Position numbers and translations under genes: made by a program
The notes under the pieces: generated by a model
What the model was told of the DNA's origin: nothing
The model's input: the letters and a program-made list of their open reading frames with translations, nothing else
Database searches by the model: none
Shown: positions 37,167-49,990 of the stretch, piece after piece
Layout: each line of letters starts with the position of its first letter
Numbering within the stretch: the first letter of the stretch is position 1
Assembly: GCA_015501595.1 (NCBI GenBank)
Contig: JADNRX010000171.1
Location: 1-64,000 of the forward strand
Direction: 5' to 3'
Length of the DNA: 64,000 bases
DNA from: Hymenopellis radicata
Taxonomy: Eukaryota; Basidiomycota; Agaricomycetes; Agaricales; Physalacriaceae

Positions 37167-38902
37167 CTATGAATCCCAAATCGCGCCAAAGGCAGGAATG
37201 CCACGGCTCATCATGCCGTAGACGACTTTCTTCGTCAAGGGCTCGTTGGAGATGATGACAACAGCTTCAGCATCGAAGTCCTTGACCATCTTATACGTAA
37301 GTTTGACCATGTCGGACGACCATGGACGCGCGTATCTGGAGAGACCTATAAAAAACAGTCCAACATGGGAATCATCATGCTCACCGTAGATGCACGCATC
37401 GGGGTCAGCTTCCTTCACGGCATCGACAAGATCAGCTCCAAATGTTTTCAAAATGTTCGCGCCAGTCCACAACAGACGAGAAGGTTGACGCTTTTCGAAG
37501 AGACAAGGCGCGATAGGTCCAATCCCGCTTCCCGTCGCGACGAAAAGGACACGGCGGAACATGATGTTGACCCGCAGAACACCCGCCACAGGTGTCCCTC
37601 TGAAGTAAATCTCTTTCGGCGGGTTGCGAATGAGCTCTTTGGTCCAGTCACCGGCTTGCGAAACGACGAGGGAGAATCGTCAGTCCCTGGGACCGGCACG
37701 TTAGCGAATGCGTGCCATTCGTTAAGAGGGTCCAGCGAGACGCGACTGAACGATCCAGGCACCGGACGTGGGTGGAATCCGAACACTAGAACATGTGAAT
37801 ACAGTCCTGCAGGATAGTAGGATGTATCAACTTACCTTTGTAGTTGACGAACAGGCGAACAGCGTGATCAGACAAAACCACCGCGCGAACAGGGACTTTC
37901 CGCAGACGAGCCCACGGCAGAATGAGAGAACCTGGGGGCCGTTAGTTGGTACGTAGACGAGACCATGAAGCGTCCTGACCTGTGATGATGAACATAAGCC
38001 ACATGGGCGCAGAGTGGACAAGCGCGTATCCCAAAGATGCGTCGCCCTTCCAGTCGTTGGTGAGTGAAATAACCTGAGCCCATACAAGGGCGGTGGCGGT
38101 CCAGCCCATGAACCTGTGAACGCGTTCAAAGGTATCGTGGCTTTTTGAACGGAGGGCGGGGACAGCGAAGACGATGATTCCCACTAGGAACATGAGGATG
38201 ATCCAAGTGATTTCTACTGTGGCGACGGATATCTGTAATAAGGTGGTATGAGGACCTATGAGAGTAAATGATAGTTGCTGTTGAACGGACCTCTCCCCTC
38301 GTGCTAGCTCCCTAGTTCCTTGTCCAGCCAGGGCACCGAGCCACAGCGTTGCAGAAACCGCCGCACCTGAATGGATGCCGCCAAGATGATAAACTCTTGC
38401 CATGAGCAAACGGAACCAGAGGGGCCATCTAGAAAGATACAATCAGACAAATATACTAGTACACAATGTTGCCAAAAACTCACGAAGGGGGAACAGATGT
38501 GAAGACGAAGAAGAACGCGTTCACGATATAATCCTGTCGCATCAGAATGGCGACAAAGATATTGGCCACCGCAATCAATCCCAGTCTCTGAGAATTGACG
38601 CCATACACCAACAGAGCGATCAAAATCGCCATGTTGGTTATGAAAACGACCCCGAAGAGTCTATGGTAAATCGTAAAGATGAGGTGGCGGAGGTCTCGCA
38701 TGACCTTTCCCTGCGTCTTGTCCGGGATGTCCTCCTCGAGATAGCCATCCCAGGGCAACTTTTCGAGAACGCTGCTCGTCTCCGATTTGACCGATGGCGT
38801 CCCAATGATGGTTGAGCCCGCCTTAGACGATGGCGGGGACCTCTCCTCCGGATTGGAAGGCTGGTAGACAACAGGCGGGTTCGAGGAAGCGGGTGTGCTC
38901 AT
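37167..38902 (-). CDS. TmpA-like integral membrane oxidoreductase (ferric-reductase-like)
   Basis: A polytopic membrane protein with a C-terminal FAD/NAD(P)H-type domain. Helices include IFTIYHRLFGVVFITNMAIL, LGLIAVANIFVAIL, TVEITWIILMFLVGIIVF and VHSAPMWLMFIITG. The soluble part has VRLFVNYK, WHAFANVPV, VSQAGDWTKELIRNPPKE and MFRRVLFVATGSGIGPIAPC (a nucleotide-binding GSGIGP loop). It resembles Aspergillus TmpA, a membrane flavoprotein linked to conidiation signalling; whether the role carries over to a basidiomycete is unknown. At least five exons are needed. One base is missing near 37677 (plus), where WHAFANVPVPGTD must join FSLVVSQAGDW. The start at 38902 (MSTPASSNPPVV) is the first ATG of the long frame that fits the family. 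Confidence 0.75.
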
Positions 38903-39009
38903 CTTGAGGCTGAAATTGGGAAGAAGTGTGTATGAAGAGCCCGAGCTGGAATGAATAATGTAGTATCGAACATGGAGCTGCTTTATAACGGTCGCGCCGA
39001 TGGAGAGGC

Positions 39010-39790
39010 AGACGTGCAGTGTACGTCCCGGTTCTGTATTGAGTTTGACACGGCGAGGCGTCCAGAACGTTCGAAGGAGGCTGCAGTCCTCATCGATCCA
39101 ACCGACTCGCGTTTGGATCGTGCGTTCCAAGGGCTTCCCGTCTGTTCGTCATGCCGCCTCATGCGCATTGAGTACCTGACTAGTTGAAATACTGAGACAA
39201 CGAACAATAATATCCTGTCTGCGGGTCTGGAGCTGACGATCGCGGTGGCGGGGGCAGGACGATCAGTAGTACGTACCCTTTGTTGCTGTTCACAGCACCT
39301 GTCGAGCTTCAACGTGGACGCTTTCTTGGTTTCTTGGAGTCCGCTGGACTGAGTTCGATTTTGTCCTGCAGTCTTCGTGACGCTGAGTACGGTATCATGA
39401 TATGCGGAGACGTGCCATGAATAACTGTAAGTGTCAAGGATGAAAATAGCAACCCAAAGTGGAAGGTGTGGCGCGAATCGATCGATCGAGAAATAGTCAC
39501 TAACCGCTTGAGTTTTCATGAGGGACGTCGGAAAACATGATGGGACCAGGGGGAAAACTTACTTTGAGCGGTGTTCCCAACCGCTGCTGACATTTGAAAG
39601 TCCACGGAATGACCGCACGTTCTCGCTGACGTCCACTTTCCGAAACACCTCGTCAAAAGCCCTGCGGTTTGGAAGCAAAAGTATACCAGACTAGAGGAGT
39701 CGCCAACTTACCCTTTCTCTCTCGGGTTGTCGTCCACTCTGTTAGGGTCTTGATGAAGTCAATGGCGATTCATTTTGGTCTGTGGTCCTT
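39010..39790 (-). CDS. Possible small multi-exon gene, unrecognised
   Basis: Exon-like pieces on the minus strand: one encoding DFIKTLTEWTTTRERK (about 39710-39760), a 49-bp intron (gtaagt...cag, near 39664-39711), then FDEVFRKVDVSENVRSFRG followed by LSNVSSGWEH (39560-39663), and further candidate exons ending KKPRKRP around 39305. The splice sites look real but the chain has a stop near the putative start (39754). No family was recognised. Confidence 0.3.
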
Positions 39791-39799
39791 TAAATGTCG

Positions 39800-40795
39800 G
39801 TAGTGGGTAACTTCAACCAGGCGATAATGTGTGAGAGTTTCGATTGGATGATGATACAACAGGTTAGGCACGATCCTATTTACGACAAAGCGCATGATTT
39901 CACCAACGTCGAGAAAGATAAACGAGTCCCATTGCTGCTTGGAATGGATCCTGTTGTGCAAGATGTTCGTCCAGAAGAGAATCGGTGACGTTTGGGTCTT
40001 GAAGGACAGGAAGATACTTGAGAGGTCCGGCTTGAGACATTAAGTGGGTGATCGAAGCATCGGACAGCTATGTGTATGCGGTCAGTATGCAAGACAAATA
40101 ATAAGGAGGGCACCCGCGTACGGTCGTTGAGCAATGCAGCATGGCCTGGATAGCAGAAACGGTAACGACTAGCCGAGCACGGCTGACGAGTGAAGACTCG
40201 AGCACGGTCTGGATGGCAGAATAGAATAGATCAAGTAGAAGAAAACCAGGATTGAGTAGGTTGAAAGAGGACAACACAATCAGGAGGGAAACAAGGCGAA
40301 GGCTAGATGGTCGTGAACGCTGTCGAATGGTCGTGCCCACGTTCAACGTGCATCGTCAGATCCAGAAATCAGGTAAACAAGGACCGGCAATTTCAACTGT
40401 AATACAATCAGGCTATATGAACGGCGAAAGACGGAATATGGGGGGGGGGGTGAATGGTAGAAATGGAGGGGACGCGCCAATCAACAGTTCAGACATGAAG
40501 ATGCAGCGCGTTATCCCCAGCGCGCGTGTTCCTTTCCTAGTTCTCTCCTGCCATCTTGACTAGTGTCGGCCTGCCCGAGGACGTCCCTGGGTGCCAACGT
40601 CCTAGGTCGAATCCCAATTCCCAATATGTCGTGTTTATGCGGCGGCTTGTCAGGTCGGAAAGTATCGGGGTGGTGGCGTCCATCATGGCCAGTGTCGAAG
40701 AAACTGAAAGAAGAGAAACATCAAAAAAGACAGGCAGGAATTTCGATCAAACCACACGTGGCCGTTACGGGAACTTCCGTTGCGCTGACTGCAGG
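39800..40795. other. Intergenic with an 11-base G tract
   Basis: No supported gene. A run of 11 G occurs at 40440-40450. Open frames on both strands (for example 40556-41128 plus) run into repeat R and are not gene-like. Confidence 0.4.
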
Positions 40796-40799
40796 CTCG

Positions 40800-43700
40800 C
40801 TACCATCTCCTTCCCTTCCTTTGCTTCAAGCTCACTGTCAATGGGACAACAGTCTCGTAGCTCAAGCGCTCAGCCCTCGGGCATCTGCTATGAGTATGCA
40901 GTGTATCACTTTTGGTCTTGGTGCTCTGCGACTCGCCAGTTTCGAACTCTCCGACGTACCTCACCTCTTTGTCTTCTTCCACACGGATTCTCTGTCAGTC
41001 TTTGCCCTTCCGTTCTCACCCCTGTTGCTCAAGTCGTTGAGCATCAATGGCTGTGGCAGCCTCGTAGCTCACCCCTTTCAGCTGCCTTGATGACGGAAAT
41101 GAAGATGCATATTTTTGGTCCCGTGTAACATGGCCTCGCCGATACCGCGTCGGGGACCTTTCATCTTCTTCGACCGTAGGTTGCTTATTCTCATAGGTTC
41201 CAATGGCTGCGTCGCAGCGCACCATCTGCTTTGTTTCCCGTTGGTCTTGTTTTCGCCTCTGTGTTAATTCGTATTGGACGTGTGCTTACGCGACTCTTGA
41301 CCTCTTTCACGGTGGGCTTCTGGCGTACCGGCTCAGACGTCTGCGCTAGGTGGAGTTAAGTGATCTTGTTCCCCTTTGGCTTCTCAAGTACTTACATCGA
41401 GTCAACGTCCCAGCCCGAATAGGTTTACATACAGGCCAGTAGCCCAACGGCTATGTCATTCGTTCTGTCGGTATTCATTTTACTATATCTTTTCAGTTGA
41501 TCAGACTCATTCATATCCTGGTACGTGCAGCGAACAGCTACATCCTTCATACCTGACGATGAATTGCCTCCCGTGCTTGAGTGTCCTTGCTCAACTATCC
41601 CATGGGCTTCTGGCATACTGGCGCCTGCGCCTGTATACATCATCTCGAAGTTCCATGTTGTTTTCCCTTCTGCTTGTCAAGCTCATCGACTCAACGTGAC
41701 GGCCTGAGTACCACTCGTACATGCAGGCTCGTAGCCCACTAGCTATGTCCTCTGTTGTAGATGTTCGGGTAACGAGCTATAACTGACTATTTTTCTTTTT
41801 CATCACAGACCACTCGTCTGCTTATACGTGCACTGAACACTCCTGTGGCTCATACCTTCCGTGGATGCGTGGATTAGCTGTTCAGTGTTCTCCATGTGAC
41901 GGGCTAGTGTCAACTTTTTTCTTTCGTCGGCGCGTCTGATACACGCTTTCCTACCTTCTTTGTCCGTGCGAGAGACTGGGAGGGCGCGTCCTGGCATGAG
42001 CGCAGATTCGCGGCTCTTCCTACAGTGCTCACCTTCCAACTACATCCAGTATCAACTACGGCTGCGATGATGCTTCCCACAACAGCCGCCTCGTAGCTCA
42101 CTCCTTCAGGCATCTGTCTCGTTTCTTCGACTTGTTTTTCGTCCCGCTACTTTGCGTTGGAGGTGTTCTTGCTCACCTCTTTTACTCTCTGCCATGGGCG
42201 TCTGATGGCCTACCGGCTCTGTCTGCACCTAATGACCTTAACTTAAAATGGCTTTTTTGTTCTTCCTGCTTCTTCTCACCAAGTTCATAAACTCGGCTTT
42301 GCAGCCCGAGCACAACTACGTCCTTGTCCTCTCTTCAATGTATAAGTATTCGGACTGATGGGCAACTGTTTTTTCAAGATCATCAGGCCCACTTGATACG
42401 TGCCTACACCTCATAGCTCATAGCTCATACGTACCTTCGGACGATGAGTTGCCTCCGCGTGTTGTGTCTCGGATGGCGCATCGGCTTCGTCGTAGCCCAA
42501 TAGCGATATGGGTGATGCCACAAGTTCTTTTTCTCTTCTGCTCGCATGTCAATTTCATCAACCCGGCAAGGTTCTGCTTACTATACAGGCTCAGCTACGT
42601 CCTCGCACCGGCTTCGTCGTCGCCCAATAGATGTGAAGGAGAAGTTGGTGACACTTTTTTCTCTTCTGCTTAGTATATGTCAAGTTCATCGACCCAAGGT
42701 CCCCTGAGTGCGAATACGCTTACTATACAGGCTCTGCTACGACCTCTGTTATGGTGACGTTTGTGATCCATAACTGTTTTCTTTCACTTCTTTTCAAGCA
42801 CTGCACTCGTCCCTTTATGCCTGGAACTTTTGATGGCGACTTGACTGTTATCCTTGTGGGCGTTTGACGCACCGGCACCGTCTCCGCCTGAATCGATTAT
42901 CGTGTTCAAAGCTTTTTACCCCCTCTGTCATCGATCGACTCACACGAATCGCGGCGCCACCCTGCGAGGTATACGTGGACTCAACCTAGTTCTCGACTTG
43001 GAGTCCACTCGACCGAGAGGCTTGTACGTGTCTCCTTCAACGCCGGTGCTTGATCATGACTGTCTCCGGTTGTGGATCTTCTTCTGCTTCGCTTCCCTTC
43101 CGGTCACCTCGCCCAATGAGCGGATTTACGTGGGACGAGCTATGCAACGGACATCGTTTTACCGCGACTTGCTCAACCCGGGTGTACCTTTGCATTCATC
43201 ACACGCGGACGCGTGGTCCAGCGAGAACGCGCCCGTCTGAATCGACAAGCACCATTATAGTTTTTTAAAGTTTGCCATTGCTCGTGAAGGACGCCGCGTC
43301 TGTGGATCACTGGCAGCTGTAACTGCGGCTCTGACTAGAAGCTTTTTGACAACGCATTAGTATGCCTGGAATTTCTTTTGATGACGACTTGCCCTCTCTC
43401 TCCCGTGGGCGTTTGACGCACCGGCACTGTCTACGCCCAACTGGTCAAGGCGATGTAAGTTCTTTTTCTCTTCTGCTTCCATGTCCAGTTCATCGATCCA
43501 ACGTCCCAGCGCGAGTATGCTTATGTGGAGGCTCGTGGTGCACCAGTTATGTTCTCTGTTGGTTCCTTGATGTCATCATCTTTTTCTTTGACTATTCACG
43601 CACACAGCTACCCTCCGTGCACATCCCAGGTCGAGTGCCCGTACATTGCTTTTGATCGACTTGCCTGTTCTTGCTCGTCTCTCGGTACCGTCTCAGACTG

Positions 43701-44310
43701 AATCCGGCAGTCCGCTTTTCATCCCGTCGACGCGTTAGGTCGCTCTCATTCGCTGTCTCCGCGTATTGGTCTTTCCCCTTTTTCCTCTTGGTCTTGCTTT
43801 CGCCTCGGTGGACGTGACCTTACTACCGTGATATCTTCGTGGGCATCTGGCATACCGGCTCCGTCTGCGCTAATACCGACAATGATATGACTCTTTTTTC
43901 ATTTGGCTTCTCGGGGCAACGTCCCGGCCTACGTCCCGGCCTACGTGCAGCCTCTGGTCTCTCGATAGCGTTGGTTTTATTGTATTTATCCAAGTTCATG
44001 TTGATCTTATTCTGATAGATACAGCATCGACTAAGCTTCATACCTCACGATGACTTGCCTCCCGTGTTGTGTCTCTCCCATGGGTGTCTGGCGCACCGGC
44101 TTCGTCGTCGCCCAATAAGTTTGTCGCAAGTCTTTTTCTCCTCTAGGTCCCGGCGCGAGTATGTTTACTATTACTATACTATACAGGCGCAGCTACGTCC
44201 TCTGCTGTGGTGACGTTTGTCATCTGTTGGCTCACCTGTTCACAAGATTATTATGGAGCTTCTGCTACCACTCTTGGGTCTCCTTCCTGCGAACAGGCCC
44301 AATCCGTTTG
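40800..44310 (+). repeat. Repeat R, copy B
   Basis: It follows copy A with an offset of about 10.8 kb (41100 corresponds to 30300) and keeps the same modular landmarks (near 41310, 41600, 42190, 42855, 43400, 43850 and 44085). Its left ~200 bp (tctcgtagctcaagcgctc region) is shared with copy C but not with A. It stops around 44310, inside the segment that in copies A and C precedes the secreted-protein promoter. Confidence 0.85.
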
Positions 44311-44365
44311 TAAAAAGGTTGTTAGAGCTCGGACTATAAACACAGACTTTGCTTATTCCACCACT

Positions 44366-45404
44366 CTACGCTGTACCGAAAGCCTTCGCCAAAGCCACCG
44401 CTGCATCCGTCACAAGCTTCGCGCCTATCTTTAGCACTCTGAAAAGGATTCAATACAGACAATCGACGTTAAAGTCAAAATACGTACCCATCCATGGCCA
44501 TGATAGGATGAGGAGCACCCTTGTACACGACCGTCTCAACTTCAACTCCCAGCTCCCTGAGCTTCTCCCCATATTGCACTCCCTCGTCGCGCAGAATATC
44601 CAACTCTCCCACAGCGATCCAAGCCTTTGGCACCTTTGCTAATAACGCATCAGGTGCGAACGCCGGCGAAGCATCCCACTTTTTATAGTCCTCCTTGTTG
44701 GGGAGATAGTTGTCGCGGAACCAGAGCATGCGGGCTGGGGATAGCCATGGCGTGAGAGCGTTTTCTTTCCAGAGATCGTCGACGGTCGCTGTGTTGTCCG
44801 TTACGGGAACGACGAGCAGTTGGAATACGAGGGGGATGGGAGGGGACCGTTCAGCGGCCTTGAGTGTAAGAATGGCAGCGAGATTGCCGCCACTTGAAGA
44901 GCCTCCAACAGCGATACGCGTCGTATCAACGTTGAGTTCGGCCTTTCCATGCGCTAACACCCAGTCCAGCGACTCGACGGTATCGTCCACCGCAACGGGG
45001 TATTTAAACTCTGGCGCAAGCCGGTAGTTGACGCTGATCACGACGCACTTTGCGCGCACACACATGTTGGTCGCGAAGCTGTTCTCGCTGTTGATGGTCC
45101 CGAACGTCCACCCACCACCATGGTAGAACAGGAACACCGGCCACCCAGCAGCGGGCGCCGTGCCTTCCGGGGTGAACGCGCGCATGTCGGTGTGCGAGAG
45201 CTGGATATCGCGTGTGGCGCCGACGGGGAGGAGGGGCGAGCCGCCGGGGACGGCGGGGGCGTTGCGCAGGGCGGGATCCCAGGGCAGGGTGTGCGGCGGG
45301 ATGAGGTTGATGAGGGCGGCGTTGTGGAACTCGATGTACTCCGCATCGAGCCGCGGAATCATGGAGGGGTGCAGCGGCTGCTTGGGTTCTGAAGGCGAAG
45401 ACAT
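44366..45404 (-). CDS. Alpha/beta hydrolase fold-3 (hormone-sensitive-lipase family) esterase
   Basis: A 329-residue protein from two exons (45404-44488 and 44438-44366; 49-bp intron) with an intact frame. The oxyanion motif HGGG is at residues 95-98 and the nucleophile Ser in GSSSG at 168-172 (Ser170). The acid is Asp268 in GELDILRDEG and the base His298 in GAPHPIM. SVNYRLAPEFKYP is the typical strand of the HSL/arylacetamide-deacetylase group. It likely cleaves short acyl or aryl esters in the cytosol; no signal peptide is seen. A TTTAAATA element lies about 54 bp upstream. The gene sits in the unique spacer between inverted repeats B and C. Confidence 0.9.
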
Positions 45405-45687
45405 TCTTGGCTGGATGCAGGGAGGAGGAGGAGGGAGAGCTCGACGCGCTCACAGGGGTATTTAAAGCAGCGATCGATTGGGAGATTGTGCAATATCAAA
45501 ATGCGGTCCGTTTTAGCCGGTGCGATATGATAACCGCCTGCAACCGCCTCGGCGACGGTTCTGTACTTATGGTCGGGTTTAGCAGAGGAGAGAGCTCTGA
45601 GGATTCTTCAATCTTGCATGATCTGCGGGGATACATGCAATAACGTCAGGATATACTGCGAACTACGTTATCTAGTCGTATCCACTA

Positions 45688-46371
45688 CTAATGATCACAG
45701 AGCAACTGCACCGCGTCGTCCAAAATCAAGATAATCTCACGCGCCACTTCCACAGCGGCTTGGCAGATGAACTAGTACACGCCGACGAACATCACTCAAG
45801 CTTTCCAATAAATGAACTCTGGAAAAACACCGCACCTTGTCCTCCAAACGAGAGATAAACTCCCTCCCATAATACTCAAACGCGGCTTTGACACCTGAGA
45901 CGGGGAGGCAGAGCGGGGTTCCCGGGCCATATGACTGGCCATGGGGCGCCATAAATGTGATGCTGTCGAGGAGTGGCACGAGACCGAGACTCATCAGGTC
46001 CGTGCATATGGGCGCAGCTTCCGCATAGGGGATAGTCGAGTATTGCTATACATACACAAAAGACGCATCAGTTGCCATTCAATGAGACGACAAAGTAGTC
46101 TTGACCTTGAGGGTTTGCGTCGCCTTACCAAGGTGCTCGCTGATGGCCCACAAGTCATACTGTAAGACACCGTGAGGTTCTGTAGGAGAGAAATAGCAAT
46201 ATTGAAACGAACCTGGAGGCTGCCTCCAACACCTGCTAAGACGAGGTCTGCGGTGGCCCTTTGCACGTCCAATTTCAGGGTAAACAAGTCTCTTTGAATG
46301 CTGTCCGTAGCCAGAGTGACACCGATGCATAGCGCTGCGAAGAGGATAAGACGCATAGTAACTTGAAGCAT
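45688..46371 (-). CDS. Small secreted protein, HsbA-like candidate
   Basis: A 168-residue protein from four exons (46371-46213, 46159-46106, 46045-45836, 45771-45688), all introns in phase 0, frame intact. The signal peptide RLILFAALCIGVTLATDS is followed by a helical region (LFTLKLDVQRATADLVL, LWAISEHLGKATQTLK, ICTDLMSLGLVPLLDSITF, VKAAFEYYGREFISRLEDK) and a hydrophobic end (REIILILDDAVQLLCDH). The repeated amphipathic helices and size resemble hydrophobic-surface-binding (HsbA) proteins, but I hold that only as a candidate family. A TATAAAA box lies at 46413-46419. Its promoter and first exon are duplicated at 33627. Confidence 0.65.
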
Positions 46372-46412
46372 GGTGAGACGATAGTACCAGATAGCGCGCG
46401 AGTTCAGTCCGC

Positions 46413-46419
46413 TTTTATA
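46413..46419 (-). promoter_or_regulatory. TATA box of the small secreted protein gene
   Basis: Reads TATAAAA on the minus strand, 42 bp upstream of the ATG at 46371. A matching TATAAAG box precedes the truncated copy at 33627. Confidence 0.5.
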
Positions 46420-46439
46420 CGGGACTAGAATTCGACGCT

Positions 46440-49400
46440 CCTGGACGCGAACGTGTTGGGCCGAAGATGAAGAAAGAGGTCAGTTGGGGTGATCATGAGC
46501 TCTCCTCTTAGTGCAGAGGGATCTACACGATTCGACGATCGTATGGTCGTGTGTCCACCGTTAAGTGCCTGTTCGCGGGAAGGAGAACCAAGAGTGGTTA
46601 TGAGTGGTAGCAGAATCGCCATAATGATCTTGTGAACAGGTGGGCGGAAGCGTACAGATCACAAACGTCACCACAGCAGAGGACGTAGCTGAGCCTGTAT
46701 AGTAAACATATTCGCGCTGGGACCTTGGCTTGATCAACTTGACAGACTCGGAAGAGAAAAAGAAACCCAATTGAGGCCATGCTATTGGGCGACGACGAAG
46801 CCGGTGCGCCAGACGCCCATGGGAGAGAGACAACACGGGAGTAGGTAGCCTATGAAGCTTATGTAGTCGATGCTGCATGAATCAGGATAAGGTCAACTTG
46901 AATAATACGAACGCTATCGACAGAACAGAGGCTGCACGTAGGCTGGGACGCCGCCCCGAGAAGCCAAATGAAAAAAAAGTCATATTATCTTCTATTCTAT
47001 TAGCGCAGACGGAGCCGGTGTGCCAGACGCCCACGAAAGACGTCAGGGTAAGGTCACGTCCACCGAGGCGAAAACAAGACCAAGAGAAACAAGGGGAAAG
47101 ACCGACTAGGCGGAGACAGCGAATAAGAGCGACCTAACGCGTCGACGGGATAAAAAGTGGACTGGCGGATTCAGGCTGAGACGGTACCGAGAGACGAGCA
47201 AGAAGTGACAGGCAAGTCGTCATCAAAAGCAATTCCAGACGCACGTATAAGTATGTAAGGGGTCTGACGCACTTGAAAAAAAAAGAAGAATAGCCCCGTA
47301 TACAGAGAACATAGCTGGTGGGCTACGAGCCCGCATGTACGGGCACTCGACCTGGGACGTGCACGGAGGGCACAGAAAATGTGCTATAGCTGTGTGCGTG
47401 AAAAAGTCAAAGAAAAAGTTGTTATATTGAAACGTCGCCACAACAGAGAACATAGCTGGTGCACCACGAGCCTGCACATAAGCATACACAGTGCCGGTGC
47501 GCCAGACGCCCACGGGAGAGACACAACACGGGAGGGCAAGTCGTCATCAAAAGAAATTCCAGGCAAATCAATGTGTTGTGAAAAAGCTTCTAGTCAGAGC
47601 CCCAGTTACAGCTGCCAGTGATCCACAAACACGGCGTCCTTCACGAGCAATGGTAAACTTTAAAAAACTGGCACTGCGCTTTGCAACATTCAGACGGGCG
47701 CGTTCTCGCTGGACCACGCGTCCGCGTGTGATAAATGCAAAAGTGCACCCGAGTTGAGCAAGTCCGACACGTAAATCCGCTCATTGTGCGAGCTGACCGG
47801 AAGGAAAGCAGAAGAAGATCCACAACCGGAGACAGTCAAGGACAAGTACAAGCCCCTCGGTCGAGTGGACTCCAAGTCGAAAACTAGGTTGACGTCCACG
47901 AGTACACGTATACCTCGCCGGGTGGGGTGCCGCGATTCGTGTGAGTCGACCAGTGACAGAGGGGTAAAAAGCTGATAACCCGCGGAGGCGGAGACGGTGC
48001 CGGTGCGTCAAACGCCCGCGGGAGAGACGATCAAGAACAAGAGGCAAGTCGCCATCAAAAGAAATTCCAGGCATAAGGGGACGAGTGTTCTTGAAAAAAA
48101 GTCAAAGAAAACAGTTATGGATCACAACAGAGGACGTACCTGAGCCTGTATAGTAAGCGTATTCGCGTTGGGATCTTGGGTCGATGAACTTGACATATAC
48201 TAAAAGAGAAAACAGTGTCACGTCCCACCTATTGGGCGACGACGAAGCCGGTGCGCCATCCGCCCATGGGAGAGACACAACACGTGGAGGCAACTCATCG
48301 TCCGAAGGTGCTTATGAAGGATGTAGCTGTGCGCGACACGTTGTATCAAGTGGGTCTGATGATCCTGAAAAAACAGTCGCCCATCAGTCTGAATAGAAAT
48401 TGAAGAGAGGACAACTTGACGTAGGTGTGCTCGGGCTGCAAAGCCAAGCTTATGTGAGATGAGAAGAAGGAGAAGAAAAAAATAACGCGCTCCAACCGTG
48501 AACATTAGGTGCAGAGAGCCGGTATGTCAGACGCCCATGGCAAATGGCAGAGACGCCGGAGTAAAAGAGTTGAGCAAGAACACCTCCAACGCAAAGTAGC
48601 GGGACGAAAAACAATCTGGAAGATACACTGGATGCCTGAAGGAGTAAGCTACGAGGCAGCTGTTGTGGGAAGCATCATCGTAGCCATGCTTGATACTGAA
48701 TGCAGTTGGAAGGTGAGCACCGTAGGAACGGTTGGAGACAGCCGCGAATCTGCGCTCATGCCAGGACGCGCCCTCCCAGTGCTTCCCACGGACAAAGACG
48801 GGAAGCGTTGTCAGACGGGCCGACGAAAGAAAAAAGTTGACCCTGTGCCGTCACATGGAGAACACTGAACAGCTAATCCACGCATCCACAGAAAGTAATT
48901 ATCAGGTATGAGCCACAGGAGTGTTCACTGCACGTATAAGCGGACGAGTGGGTCTGTGATGAAAAAGAAAAATAGTCAGTCATAATTCCATATCGAACAT
49001 CTACAACAGAGGACATAGCTAGTGGGCTACGAGCCTGCATTTACGAGTGGTACTCAGGGTGTGACGTTGAGTCGATGAGCTTAACAAGCAGAAGGAAAAA
49101 CAACATAGTGACCATGGAACGTCGTTATACAGGCGCAGGCGCCAGTACGCCAGAAGCCCATGGGATAGTTGAGCAAGGACACTTGAGCACGAGAGGCAAT
49201 TCATCATCAGATATGAAGGATGTAGCTGTTCGCTGCACATATCAGGATATGAATGAGTCTGATCAACTTGAAAAGATACAGTAAAACGAATACCAACATC
49301 CAGAACAGATGACAGAGCCGGTGGGCTACGGGCCTGTATGTAAGCCTATTCGGGCTGGGATGTTGACTCGATGTAAGTACTTGAGAAGCCAAAGGGGAAA

Positions 49401-49990
49401 AAGATCAGGAAACATCTAGCGCAGACGTCGGAGCCGGTGTGCCAGACGCCCACCGCGAAAGAGGTCAAGACTCGGGTAAGGACACGTCCAATACAAATTA
49501 ACACAGAGGCGAAAACAAGACCAACGGGAAAAAAAGCAGATGGTGCGCTGCGACGCAGCCATTGGAACCTATGAGAGTAAGCAACCTACGGTCGAAGAAG
49601 ATCAAACGTCCGCGACGCGGTATCGGCGAGGCCACGTTACACAGATCCAAAAACGTAAATGTCGTGCTATGACAAGTTAAGGCAGCTGCAAGGGGTGAGC
49701 TACTAGACTGCCACAGTCATTGATGACAGTGGATTACTTGAGGAACAGGAGTGAGATCGGAAAGGCAAAGACTGACTAGGCGGAGACAGCGAATCCACGT
49801 TCATGCGGCGTGGAAGAAGACAAAGAGGTGAAGTGGTCCAAAGAAGTACGTCGGAGAGTTCGAAACTGGCGAGTCGCGGACCAAAAGTGTACACTACATA
49901 CTCAAAGCAGACGCCTGAGGGGCTGAGGGCTTGAGCTACGCGACTGTTGTCCCATTGACAGGAAGGAGATGTCTACGGGAACCGGGCCGA
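46440..49990 (-). repeat. Repeat R, copy C (inverted)
   Basis: Reverse complement of the R family. Landmarks appear as gccggtgcgccagacgccca (near 46798, 47500 and 48000) and gggctacgagcctgca (near 49021). It extends from the promoter of the small secreted protein to the block shared with the left end of copy B (49820-49960). Degenerate module fragments continue to about 50600. With copy B it makes a ~3.5-kb inverted repeat around a 2.1-kb unique spacer. Confidence 0.85.

Noticed and set aside
40440..40450. G-tract as a functional site
   Set aside because: A single homopolymer in intergenic sequence; given the homopolymer errors elsewhere its length is not trustworthy.
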